DNA of 59,636 bases, taken from positions 1 to 59,636 of the forward strand of contig NZ_NIPR01000063.1 of assembly GCF_002872255.1 (NCBI RefSeq), written 5' to 3'. The notes below the pieces were generated by a model. The model had not been told where the DNA came from, searched no databases, and was given only the letters and a program-made list of their open reading frames with translations. Below are positions 17,815-26,741 of this stretch, piece by piece (positions within the stretch are counted from its first letter, which is position 1; every line of letters begins with the position of its first letter). A program made the position numbers and the translations under genes. Source of the stretch: Companilactobacillus nuruki (GTDB lineage Bacteria > Bacillota > Bacilli > Lactobacillales > Lactobacillaceae).

Positions 17815-19242
17815 ATGAAAAATCCAAGTTCCGATTGTACTGAAATTCTAGTTGGTAAAGCCGCTAGTATGGATGGTTCCACTATTGTCGCCCGTAATGA
17901 AGACGGTTATGGTCCAATCAATCCCATAAAGTTTGTTGCACATGCTGCAAAAGATCAAAAGAATGCTTTTTATGTATCTGTAACGACAGGGGTAAAGGTA
18001 CCATTACCTGAACATTCCTATCGTTATACTGCTACACCACAGGCGGATCAAAGTGATGGAAAATATGAAGAAGCAGGTATTAATGAATTCAATGTTGGAA
18101 TGAGTTCGACTGAAACAACTGCTACCAATGCTCGAGTATTGGGATATGATCCATTGGTACATGATGGTGTTGATGAAGAGGCCATGCTGACCTTGGTTTT
18201 ACCATATATTAAGACAGCCAAAGAAGGTGCAAAGCGTTTAGGTGCTTTATTGGAAAAGTATGGTACAGGTGAATGCAATAGTATTGCTTTCAATGATAAG
18301 GATGAAATCTGGCTTTTGGAAACAGCAGGTGGTCATCATTGGGCTGCTATGCGTTTACCGGAAGATACCTATGCAATTGTGCCTAATCAAACTGTCATGC
18401 AGGAAGTTGATGTTAGTGACACTGATAATTTTTTGGTTGCTACTGATCTAGTAGAATTTGTTGAAAAACATCACCTGAATCCACAGTCAAATCATTTTAA
18501 CTTCCGTGAGATTTTTGGAACTCAAAGTGAAGCTGATGCCTATTACAACACGCCTCGTACCTGGTATGGTCAAAAGCTTTTTAATCCAGAGATTGAACAA
18601 ATCCCTACGGCTCAAGATATGCCAATGGTTAGAAAACCTTCTAAGAAGATAGCTATTGAAGATGTAGAATTCTTCTTACAGTCACACTACAATGGTACTA
18701 AGTATGATCCATTTGGAACTTTTGCTTCTGGAACTGAAAAAGAACAGAAACAATTCCGTTCAATTGCTATGGATCGTAATCAGGCTTCCTCGATTCTTCA
18801 AATTAGAAATGATGTTGATGCTAATCATGCCGCCATTCAATGGCTATCACTTGGATTTTTCGCTTATAGTCCATATGTTCCATTCTATACAAATATTGTT
18901 GATACGCCTGATGATTATAAAAATACGACAAATGATGTTTCTATTGATAACGTCTATTGGTTAGAAAAGACACTTTCAGTAATGATCGAGCCTCATTATC
19001 ATGAATATTCTGATATGATTCATTCCTATTTGGAGGGATGTCAATCATATGCTCGTCAACGAATTGATATTACTGATGAGGTAATTGATGGATTTTCTAG
19101 TGATGTTTCAGAATTCTTAACTGAGAGTAATCATAAAACTGCCGGTGAGGTATCACGTAGAATTCATCAATTGTTTGATGAAATTGTTAAAAAAGGTTTG
19201 ATGCTTTCTAAGACAACTTGGGAAAAAGGTCAAAACCTATAA
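17815..19242 (+). CDS. pepD: C69-family dipeptidase
   Basis: A 475-aa N-terminal-nucleophile dipeptidase. The family N-terminus is clear: DCTEILVGKAASMDGSTIVARNEDG, with catalytic C8, which becomes active when exposed in these Ntn hydrolases. NSIAFNDKDEIWLLETAGGHHWAA is also typical. It releases amino acids from dipeptides in the cytoplasm, as known for lactobacillus PepD. SD GAGGGAGG precedes the ATG. Monocistronic with its own terminator. Confidence 0.9.
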   Translation: MKNPSSDCTEILVGKAASMDGSTIVARNEDGYGPINPIKFVAHAAKDQKNAFYVSVTTGVKVPLPEHSYRYTATPQADQSDGKYEEAGINEFNVGMSSTETTATNARVLGYDPLVHDGVDEEAMLTLVLPYIKTAKEGAKRLGALLEKYGTGECNSIAFNDKDEIWLLETAGGHHWAAMRLPEDTYAIVPNQTVMQEVDVSDTDNFLVATDLVEFVEKHHLNPQSNHFNFREIFGTQSEADAYYNTPRTWYGQKLFNPEIEQIPTAQDMPMVRKPSKKIAIEDVEFFLQSHYNGTKYDPFGTFASGTEKEQKQFRSIAMDRNQASSILQIRNDVDANHAAIQWLSLGFFAYSPYVPFYTNIVDTPDDYKNTTNDVSIDNVYWLEKTLSVMIEPHYHEYSDMIHSYLEGCQSYARQRIDITDEVIDGFSSDVSEFLTESNHKTAGEVSRRIHQLFDEIVKKGLMLSKTTWEKGQNL

Positions 19243-19247
19243 ATATT

Positions 19248-19296
19248 AAAAATCGATTGTAATTTCCATTTAATATGGTTATCACAGTCGATTTTT
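19248..19296 (+). terminator. Terminator of dipeptidase gene
   Basis: AAAAATCGATTGT pairs with ACAGTCGATTTTT (one G-U) around a 23-base loop. Confidence 0.75.
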
Positions 19297-19389
19297 TATC
19301 ATATACCAATTGTCATTAGTTAGATGATTTTGTTGACTAACCAATAAAATGTTTTAAAATTTGGTAATAAGTTAAATTATGGTGATTTT

Positions 19390-20229
19390 ATGAAAAAGCT
19401 GAATCTTCTAACAAGAATATTTTTAATTATTAGTTTATGTTTTACAATCAATGTTTTAACGTCACAAGTGGTGCTAGCAAGTGATTCGGTCCCCAAGAGA
19501 CAAACTCCAACATTGTTTATTCATGGCTTTGGTGGAACGGTGAGATCAATGGACTATTTAATTGATCAATCCCAAAAAGATGGCTATGCGACAAGAACCC
19601 TGACTATTTTTGTTACACCTAAAGGAAAGCTTCTATTAGATGGTCATTGGCCAGTTTCGGCTAAGAATCCAGAAATACAAGTATTATTTGGTAATAATCA
19701 TGAATCTGACTATCATCATACAGCCAAATGGATTGATTCGATTTTAAAAATGTTACATAAAAAATATCATGTTACAAGGTTCAATGCCGTGGCTCACTCG
19801 TGGGGAAATAATGCAATTATGTATTACTTGGAAAACTACAGTCAAAAGAAAAATCAACCACAGATTGATTCACTAGTTAATATTGCAGCTCCAATGCAAG
19901 TTTTAAATCATGACATTTATCGACGTAATATTTGGAGATATTCTAATCAGTTAACTAAAGATTTTCACACTTATACTGCACCACATTCTCAAATACGTAA
20001 TTTACATATGAGAGAGCTAAATATCATGGGGCAATTATCACCTAAGGATCACTTTGATAAGGCTGTCCCGGTATCATCAGCCCAGTCTTTGAAAAAAGTT
20101 TTTAGAGGTCAATACCAAACGTATGAATCAAGAATTTTTACTGGTCCTAGAGCTGAACATAGTGCATTGACAAGGCGTAATCCCAGGGTTTTACACGATA
20201 TTGAGAGATTCTTGTGGGTAAGAGAGTAA
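19390..20229 (+). CDS. Secreted DUF915-type alpha/beta hydrolase
   Basis: A 279-aa protein with a signal peptide (residues ~1-30, ending VLAS) and an alpha/beta-hydrolase domain. PTLFIHGFGGT forms the oxyanion loop and S137 in VAHSWGNNA is the nucleophile; H in GPRAEHSAL near the C-terminus is the likely base. The family occurs as cell-surface hydrolases in lactobacilli; substrate unknown. The upstream GGTGAT is a weak SD. Confidence 0.8.
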   Translation: MKKLNLLTRIFLIISLCFTINVLTSQVVLASDSVPKRQTPTLFIHGFGGTVRSMDYLIDQSQKDGYATRTLTIFVTPKGKLLLDGHWPVSAKNPEIQVLFGNNHESDYHHTAKWIDSILKMLHKKYHVTRFNAVAHSWGNNAIMYYLENYSQKKNQPQIDSLVNIAAPMQVLNHDIYRRNIWRYSNQLTKDFHTYTAPHSQIRNLHMRELNIMGQLSPKDHFDKAVPVSSAQSLKKVFRGQYQTYESRIFTGPRAEHSALTRRNPRVLHDIERFLWVRE

Positions 20230-20326
20230 AAAAGTATATAAACTACATATCATATTCATTATTTCGTCACATTTATTTTATAAAGTATTTTTAAATAGAA
20301 AAAGAAACGGATAAATAGGTGATAGA

Positions 20327-20479
20327 ATGAATTTTTTACTAATGATATTAGTTTTTGTTCTAGGACTTTTCCTCCAAGTTTCCGGTAGCCATGTCAAAAG
20401 TAGAATGTTCTCCAGATTTTTATATTGCATTGGCAGTTTTGGCGTTTTATTGGCGATGTATATTGCTTGGCCTAAATAA
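20327..20479 (+). CDS. Small membrane protein, 50 aa
   Basis: A 50-codon ORF behind AGGTGATAGA, starting MNFLLMILVFVLG and ending AMYIAWPK. Two hydrophobic segments (residues ~2-17 and ~31-46) flank a short basic loop (SHVKSRMFSR), so it should span the membrane twice. It has its own SD, and the terminator at 20495 follows its stop. I do not recognise the family. Confidence 0.6.
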   Translation: MNFLLMILVFVLGLFLQVSGSHVKSRMFSRFLYCIGSFGVLLAMYIAWPK

Positions 20480-20494
20480 TAAGTTTTAGAATAT

Positions 20495-20538
20495 AAAAGA
20501 GGTTACAAGAATCATTAATTTGATTCCTGTAACCTTTT
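20495..20538. terminator. Bidirectional terminator
   Basis: AGGTTACA-A-GAATCA pairs with TGATTC-C-TGTAACCT, with A and T runs outside. It serves the small ORF and the convergent ACT-domain gene. Confidence 0.85.
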
Positions 20539-20544
20539 TAGCTA

Positions 20545-20979
20545 TTATTCAATTGAAATTAGATTAACATTATTGACCGAATCGGATAACTTTAATCTGC
20601 CAAGTAAATCATCGATTGTTCCGTTTAGATGACTAATATCTAAAGAAATGACCACAGTTGCAATATTATGGATGGGAATATTTTGGTTAATTGTTAAAAT
20701 ACTGGCATTTGATTCAGAAATATCAACTAGAACTTTTGAGAGAGTGCCTTGTTGATGGTGGAGCATCATGGATATGACAGCCTTACGGTCACTCATATCC
20801 TCATCGGGTAAGAAGACAAGATCTTTATATTTATAATAAGTGCCACGACTAATACCGACTTCCTTAACCGCTTCGCTGACGTTATGAACTTTTTTAGTTT
20901 CAAGTAAGTTACGAGCCTTGATCACTCTATCGAAGGATTCAGGAAGAATAGAACTATCAACAATATAATATTTTTCCAT
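20545..20979 (-). CDS. UPF0735 ACT-domain protein (PheB-like)
   Basis: A 144-aa protein with an N-terminal DNA-binding-like helical part (VHNVSEAVKEVGISRGTYYKYKD) and a C-terminal ACT domain (~70-144, GTLSKVLVDISESNASILTINQNIP). The order and motifs match the PheB/UPF0735 family, thought to sense amino acids, though its function is unproven. SD AAGGAG precedes the ATG. No amino-acid biosynthesis gene is adjacent. Confidence 0.87.
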   Translation of the reverse strand: MEKYYIVDSSILPESFDRVIKARNLLETKKVHNVSEAVKEVGISRGTYYKYKDLVFLPDEDMSDRKAVISMMLHHQQGTLSKVLVDISESNASILTINQNIPIHNIATVVISLDISHLNGTIDDLLGRLKLSDSVNNVNLISIE

Positions 20980-21095
20980 TTCTATCTCCTTAAAAATTCT
21001 TTACTATTATTTAAATTATAGCATTGATAACAAGCGTTGAAACTGTATAGATTTGATATTTTTTGATATTCTAATACTGATTGGAGATGTTTAGG

Positions 21096-21788
21096 TTGAA
21101 GACATTAGTGGTAGTTTCACATCCAAAAATAAATGATTCACAGACACAACAATTTTTGTTAGAGGGTGCCAAATTGCAAGATGTTACTTGGCATCATGTT
21201 GAAGAGTTAAAGAATATTGATGTTGAGAAAGAACAATCCTTATTGAAAAATCATGATCGAATAATTTTTCAGTTTCCTCTATATTGGTATTCGGCCCCTT
21301 CAGGGTTGAAGCATTGGGAAGATGAAGTTTTAACTAGAAACTTTGTTTACGGTGACGGTGATGATAATTTAGGTGATAAAGAATTTGGTATTGTTGTTAG
21401 TACAGGTATGCCACTGAAGGATTTTTGTCATGGTGGTAGTGAGAACGTGACAATCGATGAGATTATGGCTCCATATTTTGCCATTGCTAATCGAGCCAAA
21501 ATGAAAATCTTGCCAACTTTTACTATTGCACAATTTCAATATATGAATGAATCAGTGCAAATGCAATTGTTGATAGATTATCAAAGATATTTAACTCAAA
21601 CATATCCAGATAATTTAAAAAATCGTCAGGAGTGGTTTGAACGTGAATTTGCTGATCGGTTTAAGGATTTTAATGATATAAATTGTAATGCTTGTGAGAC
21701 AATTTTGGATACTTTTATCCAAAGAAAAGAAAATATTGATCAATTGAAAAGTACAATTAGTTTGATTAAACAAGGCGAGGATGACTAA
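21096..21788 (+). CDS. NAD(P)H-dependent oxidoreductase, flavodoxin-like fold
   Basis: A 230-aa FMN-dependent reductase of the MdaB/KefF/YwrO group. The start of the fold is LKTLVVVSHPKINDS, and IIFQFPLYWYSAPSGLKHWEDEVLT is the flavin-contacting block typical of quinone reductases. I use TTG 21096, 9 bases after GGAG; the ATG at 21087 is only one base from that SD. It is probably translated with the 59-aa gene two bases downstream. Likely role is reduction of quinones or azo compounds in the cytoplasm. Confidence 0.85.
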   Translation: MKTLVVVSHPKINDSQTQQFLLEGAKLQDVTWHHVEELKNIDVEKEQSLLKNHDRIIFQFPLYWYSAPSGLKHWEDEVLTRNFVYGDGDDNLGDKEFGIVVSTGMPLKDFCHGGSENVTIDEIMAPYFAIANRAKMKILPTFTIAQFQYMNESVQMQLLIDYQRYLTQTYPDNLKNRQEWFEREFADRFKDFNDINCNACETILDTFIQRKENIDQLKSTISLIKQGEDD

Positions 21789-21790
21789 TT

Positions 21791-21970
21791 ATGGATGATA
21801 CAGGAATTTGGTTAAATCAACAGGTTGATGAATTATCACAAAAACAAAAAGAATATAAAAATCGGGCTTTCTTAGTTGCAATGAAGAAAATGGTTGAAGA
21901 ACAAAGTAAAAGACTAGAACAACTTCAGGGCGAAGTAGACGGCCGTCTTTGGAATCATGAGCAATGGTAG
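21791..21970 (+). CDS. Small charged protein coupled to the flavin reductase, 59 aa
   Basis: A 59-codon ORF starting two bases after the reductase stop, with GGCGAGGA upstream inside that gene. It begins MDDTGIWLNQQVDELSQKQK and ends GRLWNHEQW; it is almost wholly helical and rich in Glu, Gln and Lys, with no membrane segment. The spacing suggests coupled translation and possibly a partner of the reductase. Family not recognised. Confidence 0.65.
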   Translation: MDDTGIWLNQQVDELSQKQKEYKNRAFLVAMKKMVEEQSKRLEQLQGEVDGRLWNHEQW

Positions 21971-21987
21971 ATTAAATTTTCTATTAT

Positions 21988-22028
21988 AAGAGATGCGGTA
22001 ATCAGTGAAAAATTACCGCATCTTTTTT
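21988..22028 (+). terminator. Terminator of the flavin reductase operon
   Basis: AGATGCGGTAAT pairs perfectly with ATTACCGCATCT, 9-base loop, then TTTTTT. Confidence 0.9.
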
Positions 22029-22035
22029 ATTGACC

Positions 22036-22060
22036 ACATGTAACTTTTGAAGTAACATGT
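22036..22060 (+). promoter_or_regulatory. Near-perfect 25-bp palindrome, candidate Rrf2 operator
   Basis: ACATGTAACTT at the left mirrors AAGTAACATGT at the right around TTG. The core TGTAACTT-N3-AAGTAACA matches the box at 27312-27330. It lies about 28 bases before the start of the NmrA-like gene. Confidence 0.6.
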
Positions 22061-22087
22061 ATTTTACAAATAGGAGATAGATAAATT

Positions 22088-22957
22088 ATGAAATATATAA
22101 TAACTGGTGTCACTGGGCACTTGGGTAACCAAATATTTAATGAATTAATTAAATTAGTATCAAGTAATGATGTAACTACTGGAGTTCATACTGTATCTAA
22201 AGCAAAGGCTATCGCTGATACTGGTGCTGAAGTATTGCCAATTGATTTTTTTAAAGAGGATACTTTAATTAATGCATTTAATGAAAAAGATGTTTTAATT
22301 TATGTTCCTAGCAAGAGTCATGATTCTTTTAGCAGAGTGACAGAGTTGGAAAATGTTTTGCAGGCTGCAAAAAAGGCTAATGTTGGACATATATTAGCAA
22401 TGGGTTTTATTGCAGATCAGGAGAACAATCCATTTGATCTGTCCGCATTTTATGGATATTTACCAAGAAGATTAGCCTCTTTCGGTATTCCGTATACGAT
22501 TGTTAGAAATGCCTTATATGCTGATCCTTTGATACCTTATTTACCAGAATTGATTGAAAGGAAAAATGTGATTTACCCAATGAGGGACCAGGCATTATCT
22601 TTTATTAGTTTAAACGATAGTTCCAAAACCTTTGCTAAAATTGCTGCAACTAAGTCATTATTACAGGATGGGAAAATCTATACGCTAACTCAAACTAGAA
22701 ACTATACAATGCCTCAATTAGCTGAGGTTTTGAGTAACGTTTCTGGAAAATCCATAGGTTATCAACCGGTTACCCTAACTAAATTTGCAGAAATGTACAA
22801 TCAGGGCAATGAAGGACATATGTTAGCTTCAATGTATGATGCGGGTAGTCGGGGATTATTGAACGAGATCAGTACAGATTATCAAAAAATTATGGGACGT
22901 GAGGCAACACCTCTTTTAGATTTTTTGAATATTAATTTTATTGATAATACTTTGTAA
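22088..22957 (+). CDS. NmrA-like NAD(P)H-binding oxidoreductase (QorB/YwnB type)
   Basis: A 289-aa Rossmann-fold protein: ITGVTGHLGNQIFNEL is the dinucleotide-binding loop, and the body matches atypical SDRs of the NmrA/quinone-reductase group (YVPSKSHDSFSRV, IVRNALYADPLIPYLPELI). SD TAGGAGA precedes the ATG. Monocistronic. The palindrome 28 bases upstream also occurs at the Rrf2/ABC importer locus, suggesting redox-type control. Substrate unknown. Confidence 0.85.
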   Translation: MKYIITGVTGHLGNQIFNELIKLVSSNDVTTGVHTVSKAKAIADTGAEVLPIDFFKEDTLINAFNEKDVLIYVPSKSHDSFSRVTELENVLQAAKKANVGHILAMGFIADQENNPFDLSAFYGYLPRRLASFGIPYTIVRNALYADPLIPYLPELIERKNVIYPMRDQALSFISLNDSSKTFAKIAATKSLLQDGKIYTLTQTRNYTMPQLAEVLSNVSGKSIGYQPVTLTKFAEMYNQGNEGHMLASMYDAGSRGLLNEISTDYQKIMGREATPLLDFLNINFIDNTL

Positions 22958-22970
22958 AAATATGAAGGTA

Positions 22971-23013
22971 AAAAAGTACACTCAACTTATTCATGGGTTG
23001 AGTGTACTTTTTT
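22971..23013. terminator. Bidirectional terminator
   Basis: AAAAAGTACACTCAAC pairs perfectly with GTTGAGTGTACTTTTT around a 10-base loop, between convergent genes. Confidence 0.9.
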
Positions 23014-23021
23014 GTTTATAA

Positions 23022-23642
23022 TTATTTATCAAATAACTCTGGTTCAATTTTACGATTCTTAAAATAGTATTCACGATCATGTTCTCCGATTTCACGTAGA
23101 ATATGAGCTGGATTACCTACGGCAACAACATTATTTGGCAAATCTTTGGTAACAATACTCCCAGCGCCGATAACTACATTATCACCAATTGTTATACCAG
23201 GAAGAACTATCACACCAGCACCAAGCCAGCAGTTCTTTCCAATATGAATAGGGAAGTTATATTGATAGTTCTTTTGACGTAAGGTTGGCCAAACTGGATG
23301 TCCAGCGGAAGCTAGAGTGACATTGGGTCCAATCATGGTGTAATCACCAACATAAATATTAGTATCATCTACTAAAGTTAAATTGAAATTAGCATAAACA
23401 TTTTTGCCAAAATGAACATGATGGCCTCCAAAATTACTATGAAGGGGTGGTTCAATATAACAATCTGGTCCTATTTCCGCAAACATATTTTTAAGCATAT
23501 TTTGTCGTTTAGATTTTTCTGAGGGACGAGTCTGATTAAAATCATATAATTTCTCCATACAAGCATTTTGCCTTTTTTCTAATTCAGGGTCACTGGGAAG
23601 ATAAAGTTCTCCCGTATGTAAACGTTCATTATTTGGTGTCAT
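23022..23642 (-). CDS. Sugar O-acetyltransferase, LacA/Maa family
   Basis: A 206-aa left-handed beta-helix acetyltransferase. The N-terminal maltose-acetyltransferase-like helix region (LYLPSDPELEKRQNACMEKL) precedes hexapeptide repeats with the HHVHFGKNVYANF, GHPVWPTLR and [22 protein letters not shown] blocks of the family; H in SAGHPVW is the expected base. It moves acetyl from acetyl-CoA to a sugar, marking non-metabolised sugars for exit in known cases. It overlaps the MFS gene by 14 bases, and has SD AGGAAG. It is the last gene of AraC-HAD-MFS-acetyltransferase. Confidence 0.88.
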   Translation of the reverse strand: MTPNNERLHTGELYLPSDPELEKRQNACMEKLYDFNQTRPSEKSKRQNMLKNMFAEIGPDCYIEPPLHSNFGGHHVHFGKNVYANFNLTLVDDTNIYVGDYTMIGPNVTLASAGHPVWPTLRQKNYQYNFPIHIGKNCWLGAGVIVLPGITIGDNVVIGAGSIVTKDLPNNVVAVGNPAHILREIGEHDREYYFKNRKIEPELFDK

Positions 23643-24795
23643 TTATGGTACTTCCTTTCTGAGTTTTCGAGATAATGGTTAGGATAGTTAATAAAATTAG
23701 AATCAGGATGATCCAAAGAAAAACATTGTCAGGTAGAGTTGATGGTCCCAATTGTCCTAACAAATTCCAAATTAAAGGTGCAAAAAAGGCACTAATAATT
23801 GTTGAAATGGTTATGTAGCTACTAAGAGTGTTAACTTGAGATGATTTTAAACCTTTATTACTGGTAAAAATCAAATATGGTCCAGTATAAGAGTAAATGA
23901 AATTAAAGAAGACGGCCGAACCAATTGCAATATTTGGATTTTTAGTTAAATAAAGTAAGAGAACGGACAAAGCTGCTCCAATATAACCTAGTGTCAAGAC
24001 ATATCGGTGGAGATATTTATGTAAATAACCAAAGGTTAATCCTGCAATTAATCCACCTATGTTCATTGCTGATAAAGTTAAATTCAGTATTTGAGCGTTA
24101 CCAAAATTACGACTTTCAAAATAGCTTGGTAATTTTAATTGTATTCCCCAAATTAAAAGGTATGTAACAAAAGTTAAAAAAATCATTTTCCATTGACGTC
24201 TGGGGAGTTTAACTATTTCTGTTTTGATTTCATCGATTTCATTATTAGGTTCAGGAACGAAGAAATAGATTAATAGTGCGACTATCAATAAAATAATATG
24301 TAACCAAAAAACGGCATGCCAATTTAAGCCGATCAATAGTCCAGCTAGACCTAGTAATACAGCATTTCCTAAAGCTGAAAATCCTGTTTGATAACCTAAT
24401 AATCTAGCACGCAGTTCACCATGATAAGTGTGTGCAATTAGGCTGATGGCATGCGGGGAAAAGAGTCCAATTCCTAATCCTAAAAAAATTCTACTTAACA
24501 TTATCAGCCAGAGATTGGATGTAAATACAGGAATTATCCCCATTATTGAACTCAAAATCAAACCACTGATAACAATTTTTCTAACTCCAAATTTTTTAAC
24601 CAATGAAGAATTAAACATTAAGGTTAAAAGAGCACTGAAATTAGCAATAGTCACGATCCATTCAATGATAGTTGTTGGAACTGTGGGAAAAGATTGTTTT
24701 AATTGTGTAAGAATTCCAGTAATAACTGTCGTGATGCCACTAACTGTTGATAAGCTTAGAATACTAATGGTGGTTTTTAATGGAGGTTGTCTCAT
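23629..24795 (-). CDS. MFS transporter in the AraC-HAD operon
   Basis: A 388-aa, 12-helix major facilitator. The signature loops LVKKFGVRKIVISGL (2-3) and ISRIFLGLGIGLFSPHAISLIA-like helix 4 are visible. It resembles CynX/multidrug-type MFS exporters but the substrate is not clear. Its ATG is two bases after the HAD stop codon, SD GGAGA lies inside the HAD gene, and the acetyltransferase overlaps its end. Sandwiched between a phosphatase and an acetyltransferase, it may export a dephosphorylated or acetylated sugar; that is inference. Confidence 0.83.
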   Translation of the reverse strand: MRQPPLKTTISILSLSTVSGITTVITGILTQLKQSFPTVPTTIIEWIVTIANFSALLTLMFNSSLVKKFGVRKIVISGLILSSIMGIIPVFTSNLWLIMLSRIFLGLGIGLFSPHAISLIAHTYHGELRARLLGYQTGFSALGNAVLLGLAGLLIGLNWHAVFWLHIILLIVALLIYFFVPEPNNEIDEIKTEIVKLPRRQWKMIFLTFVTYLLIWGIQLKLPSYFESRNFGNAQILNLTLSAMNIGGLIAGLTFGYLHKYLHRYVLTLGYIGAALSVLLLYLTKNPNIAIGSAVFFNFIYSYTGPYLIFTSNKGLKSSQVNTLSSYITISTIISAFFAPLIWNLLGQLGPSTLPDNVFLWIILILILLTILTIISKTQKGSTINDTK

Positions 24796-24797
24796 AT

Positions 24798-25589
24798 TTA
24801 TTTCTCCAAAAATTTTTCAATTGTTTGTAAAACACCTTGTTCTTGATTATCAGCAGTAACTTGATTAGCGATTGCTGCGACTTTAGGTTGGGCATTTTTC
24901 ATTGCTACACCACATCCAACTTCCCTTAACATTTCCAAATCGTTCCCGCCATCGCCAAAAGCCATCATTTCATTTAAATTGATATTTAGGACTTGCCCCA
25001 ATTCCTTAAGTCCAGCGGCTTTGTTCATGCCTAACTGAATGACATCAATATCGCCATGACCACTACTAGTTGGTTCTGCTAATCCGGATAATTTTTGACG
25101 AAGTTGATCAACGATAATATCGGTTTTTTCAGGAGGGCAAGTGATAGCAAATTTAAGAATATCATCATTAATTTCGTTAAAGTCATCAATCACGTCTAAA
25201 TGATGATAAAAATTGCGCATATATGCGATATGGTTGGGATCAGTTGACGATAAGGTATATGCACTCTTGGAACCACAGACTAGTAATTTCAAAGCCGGGA
25301 TTGATTGAATTTGAGTAATGATTTTTTGAATATATACACTATCAAAAGCATGTTTTGCTAGAACTTGATTATTATCACGGATTAATGCGCCATTTTCTGA
25401 GATATAGATAATATCTGGATACTTTTGAAAGAATGATTTCAATTGAAAATATTGATTACCACTTGCGACAACGAATTGAATCTTGCGTGTTTGCAATTTT
25501 TGATAAAGTCGGGCAAATTTTTCTTCATTGTATGTCATATCTGAACGTAGGAAAGTCCCGTCCATATCAGTTGCAATTAGTTTAATCAT
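24798..25589 (-). CDS. Cof-type HAD-superfamily phosphatase (copy B of AraC-HAD module)
   Basis: A 263-aa phosphatase with DMDGTF (D8, D10), VVASGNQYFQLKSFF, SSGHGDIDVI and AFGDGGNDLEMLR. It is paralogous over its whole length to 2907-3701; the SGNQY variant of motif II is shared only by these two. SD AGAGGT precedes the ATG. It follows the AraC gene by 68 bases and is tightly packed with the MFS gene. Substrate unknown; a sugar phosphate is likely for the family. Confidence 0.88.
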   Translation of the reverse strand: MIKLIATDMDGTFLRSDMTYNEEKFARLYQKLQTRKIQFVVASGNQYFQLKSFFQKYPDIIYISENGALIRDNNQVLAKHAFDSVYIQKIITQIQSIPALKLLVCGSKSAYTLSSTDPNHIAYMRNFYHHLDVIDDFNEINDDILKFAITCPPEKTDIIVDQLRQKLSGLAEPTSSGHGDIDVIQLGMNKAAGLKELGQVLNINLNEMMAFGDGGNDLEMLREVGCGVAMKNAQPKVAAIANQVTADNQEQGVLQTIEKFLEK

Positions 25590-25657
25590 TTTTTATTACC
25601 TCTTTGATTTTTGATAACCGCAGTTTAGCATGAAAATTGTTTGTTCAAAGGACATTT

Positions 25658-26530
25658 TTATAAGCAATTGGTATCAATTTTGTGATATTTAGAAAAAGAA
25701 GATCGATAATCGCTGGGAGTTTGACCTTTCCAGGCTTTAAAATTTCGATTGAAAGTTTTACCACTGGAGAATCCGCAACTGTTAGCAATGTAATCAATTG
25801 ATCGGTCAGATTCTAAAAGCAATTTACGCGAATTTAATAATCGAATTAGTCGTAAATAACGGTTGACTGACATTTGCACATTAGTATTGAATTGCTGATT
25901 GAGAGTAGTCAAAGAAGTGTGAAATTCTGTAGCCAAAGTATTGCCGTCAATTTCTTTGGCATAATTTTTATTGATATTTGACATAACAGTATCCAACAAG
26001 GATAAATTGGGATTGACATGATTATTGGATTCAGGATGATTAAAATTTTCTCCCAATTCATTTAATAGTCCATAGAAGTGACTTAGGATATTCAAGCGAG
26101 TGAGATCGGTTAAAGGCTTTTCCAATAATAGTTGGATGTTAGTCAAATGTGTTTTGATTCTTTGATAAGATTGGTAATGGTCATGTGTAGAATTGATGCC
26201 ATTTAAAATTAGATGCCAATCCTTACTAGCAGGAACTTGTTGTTGCAAAAAATTATCATCAATAATCAAACCAAATTCTAAGAAAGGGGCTTTTTTAGTG
26301 GTATTGACACTATGAATATCACGATGATTAACGGTCCAAATATCTCCTGAATGATATTTCATTGTTTTTCCAGCGGTAACGAAATTAAGTGTGTCGCCTT
26401 GAACTAGGTAATTGATCTCGATTCCTTGATGCCAATGAGGATCAACTACTAAGTTTTCATTAAAATTGTGTTTATAATATTTGAAAGGTAATTGTGCTAA
26501 AGGTTGAACATTTTCGTGCAAAATTTTCAT
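25658..26530 (-). CDS. AraC-family regulator with N-terminal cupin (copy B)
   Basis: A 290-aa regulator: cupin with DPHWHQGIE at ~30-42, and two HTH motifs at ~185-285 ending GFSSGKTFNRNFKAWKGQTP. It is paralogous to 3718-4560. It heads the operon with HAD, MFS and acetyltransferase, which it probably activates when its sugar-type ligand builds up. The SD before the ATG (TAGGT) is weak. Confidence 0.87.
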   Translation of the reverse strand: MKILHENVQPLAQLPFKYYKHNFNENLVVDPHWHQGIEINYLVQGDTLNFVTAGKTMKYHSGDIWTVNHRDIHSVNTTKKAPFLEFGLIIDDNFLQQQVPASKDWHLILNGINSTHDHYQSYQRIKTHLTNIQLLLEKPLTDLTRLNILSHFYGLLNELGENFNHPESNNHVNPNLSLLDTVMSNINKNYAKEIDGNTLATEFHTSLTTLNQQFNTNVQMSVNRYLRLIRLLNSRKLLLESDRSIDYIANSCGFSSGKTFNRNFKAWKGQTPSDYRSSFSKYHKIDTNCL

Positions 26531-26642
26531 ACGAATATACCTACTATATTTAGAATACGAGTTAATGATAGCTTATTAAACTAAATTAATAAAGCTATGT
26601 ATTAATATATAATTGAAAGAAAAAATACTTTTAATTCAAAAA

Positions 26643-26683
26643 AAACAGAGCTAGTAATCGTATTTTGATTACTGGCTCTGTTT
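26643..26683 (-). terminator. Terminator of the Rrf2 gene, CTAGTAATC family
   Basis: AAACAGAGCTAGTAATC (26643-26659) pairs with GATTACTGGCTCTGTTT (26667-26683), one G-U, seven-base loop. Shares its loop-side core with 192, 29827 and 38771. Confidence 0.8.
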
Positions 26684-26741
26684 AACTAACGATAAAGAAC
26701 TTATAGGATTTTATTCCATTTCCTTAATAAATTGATCCATA

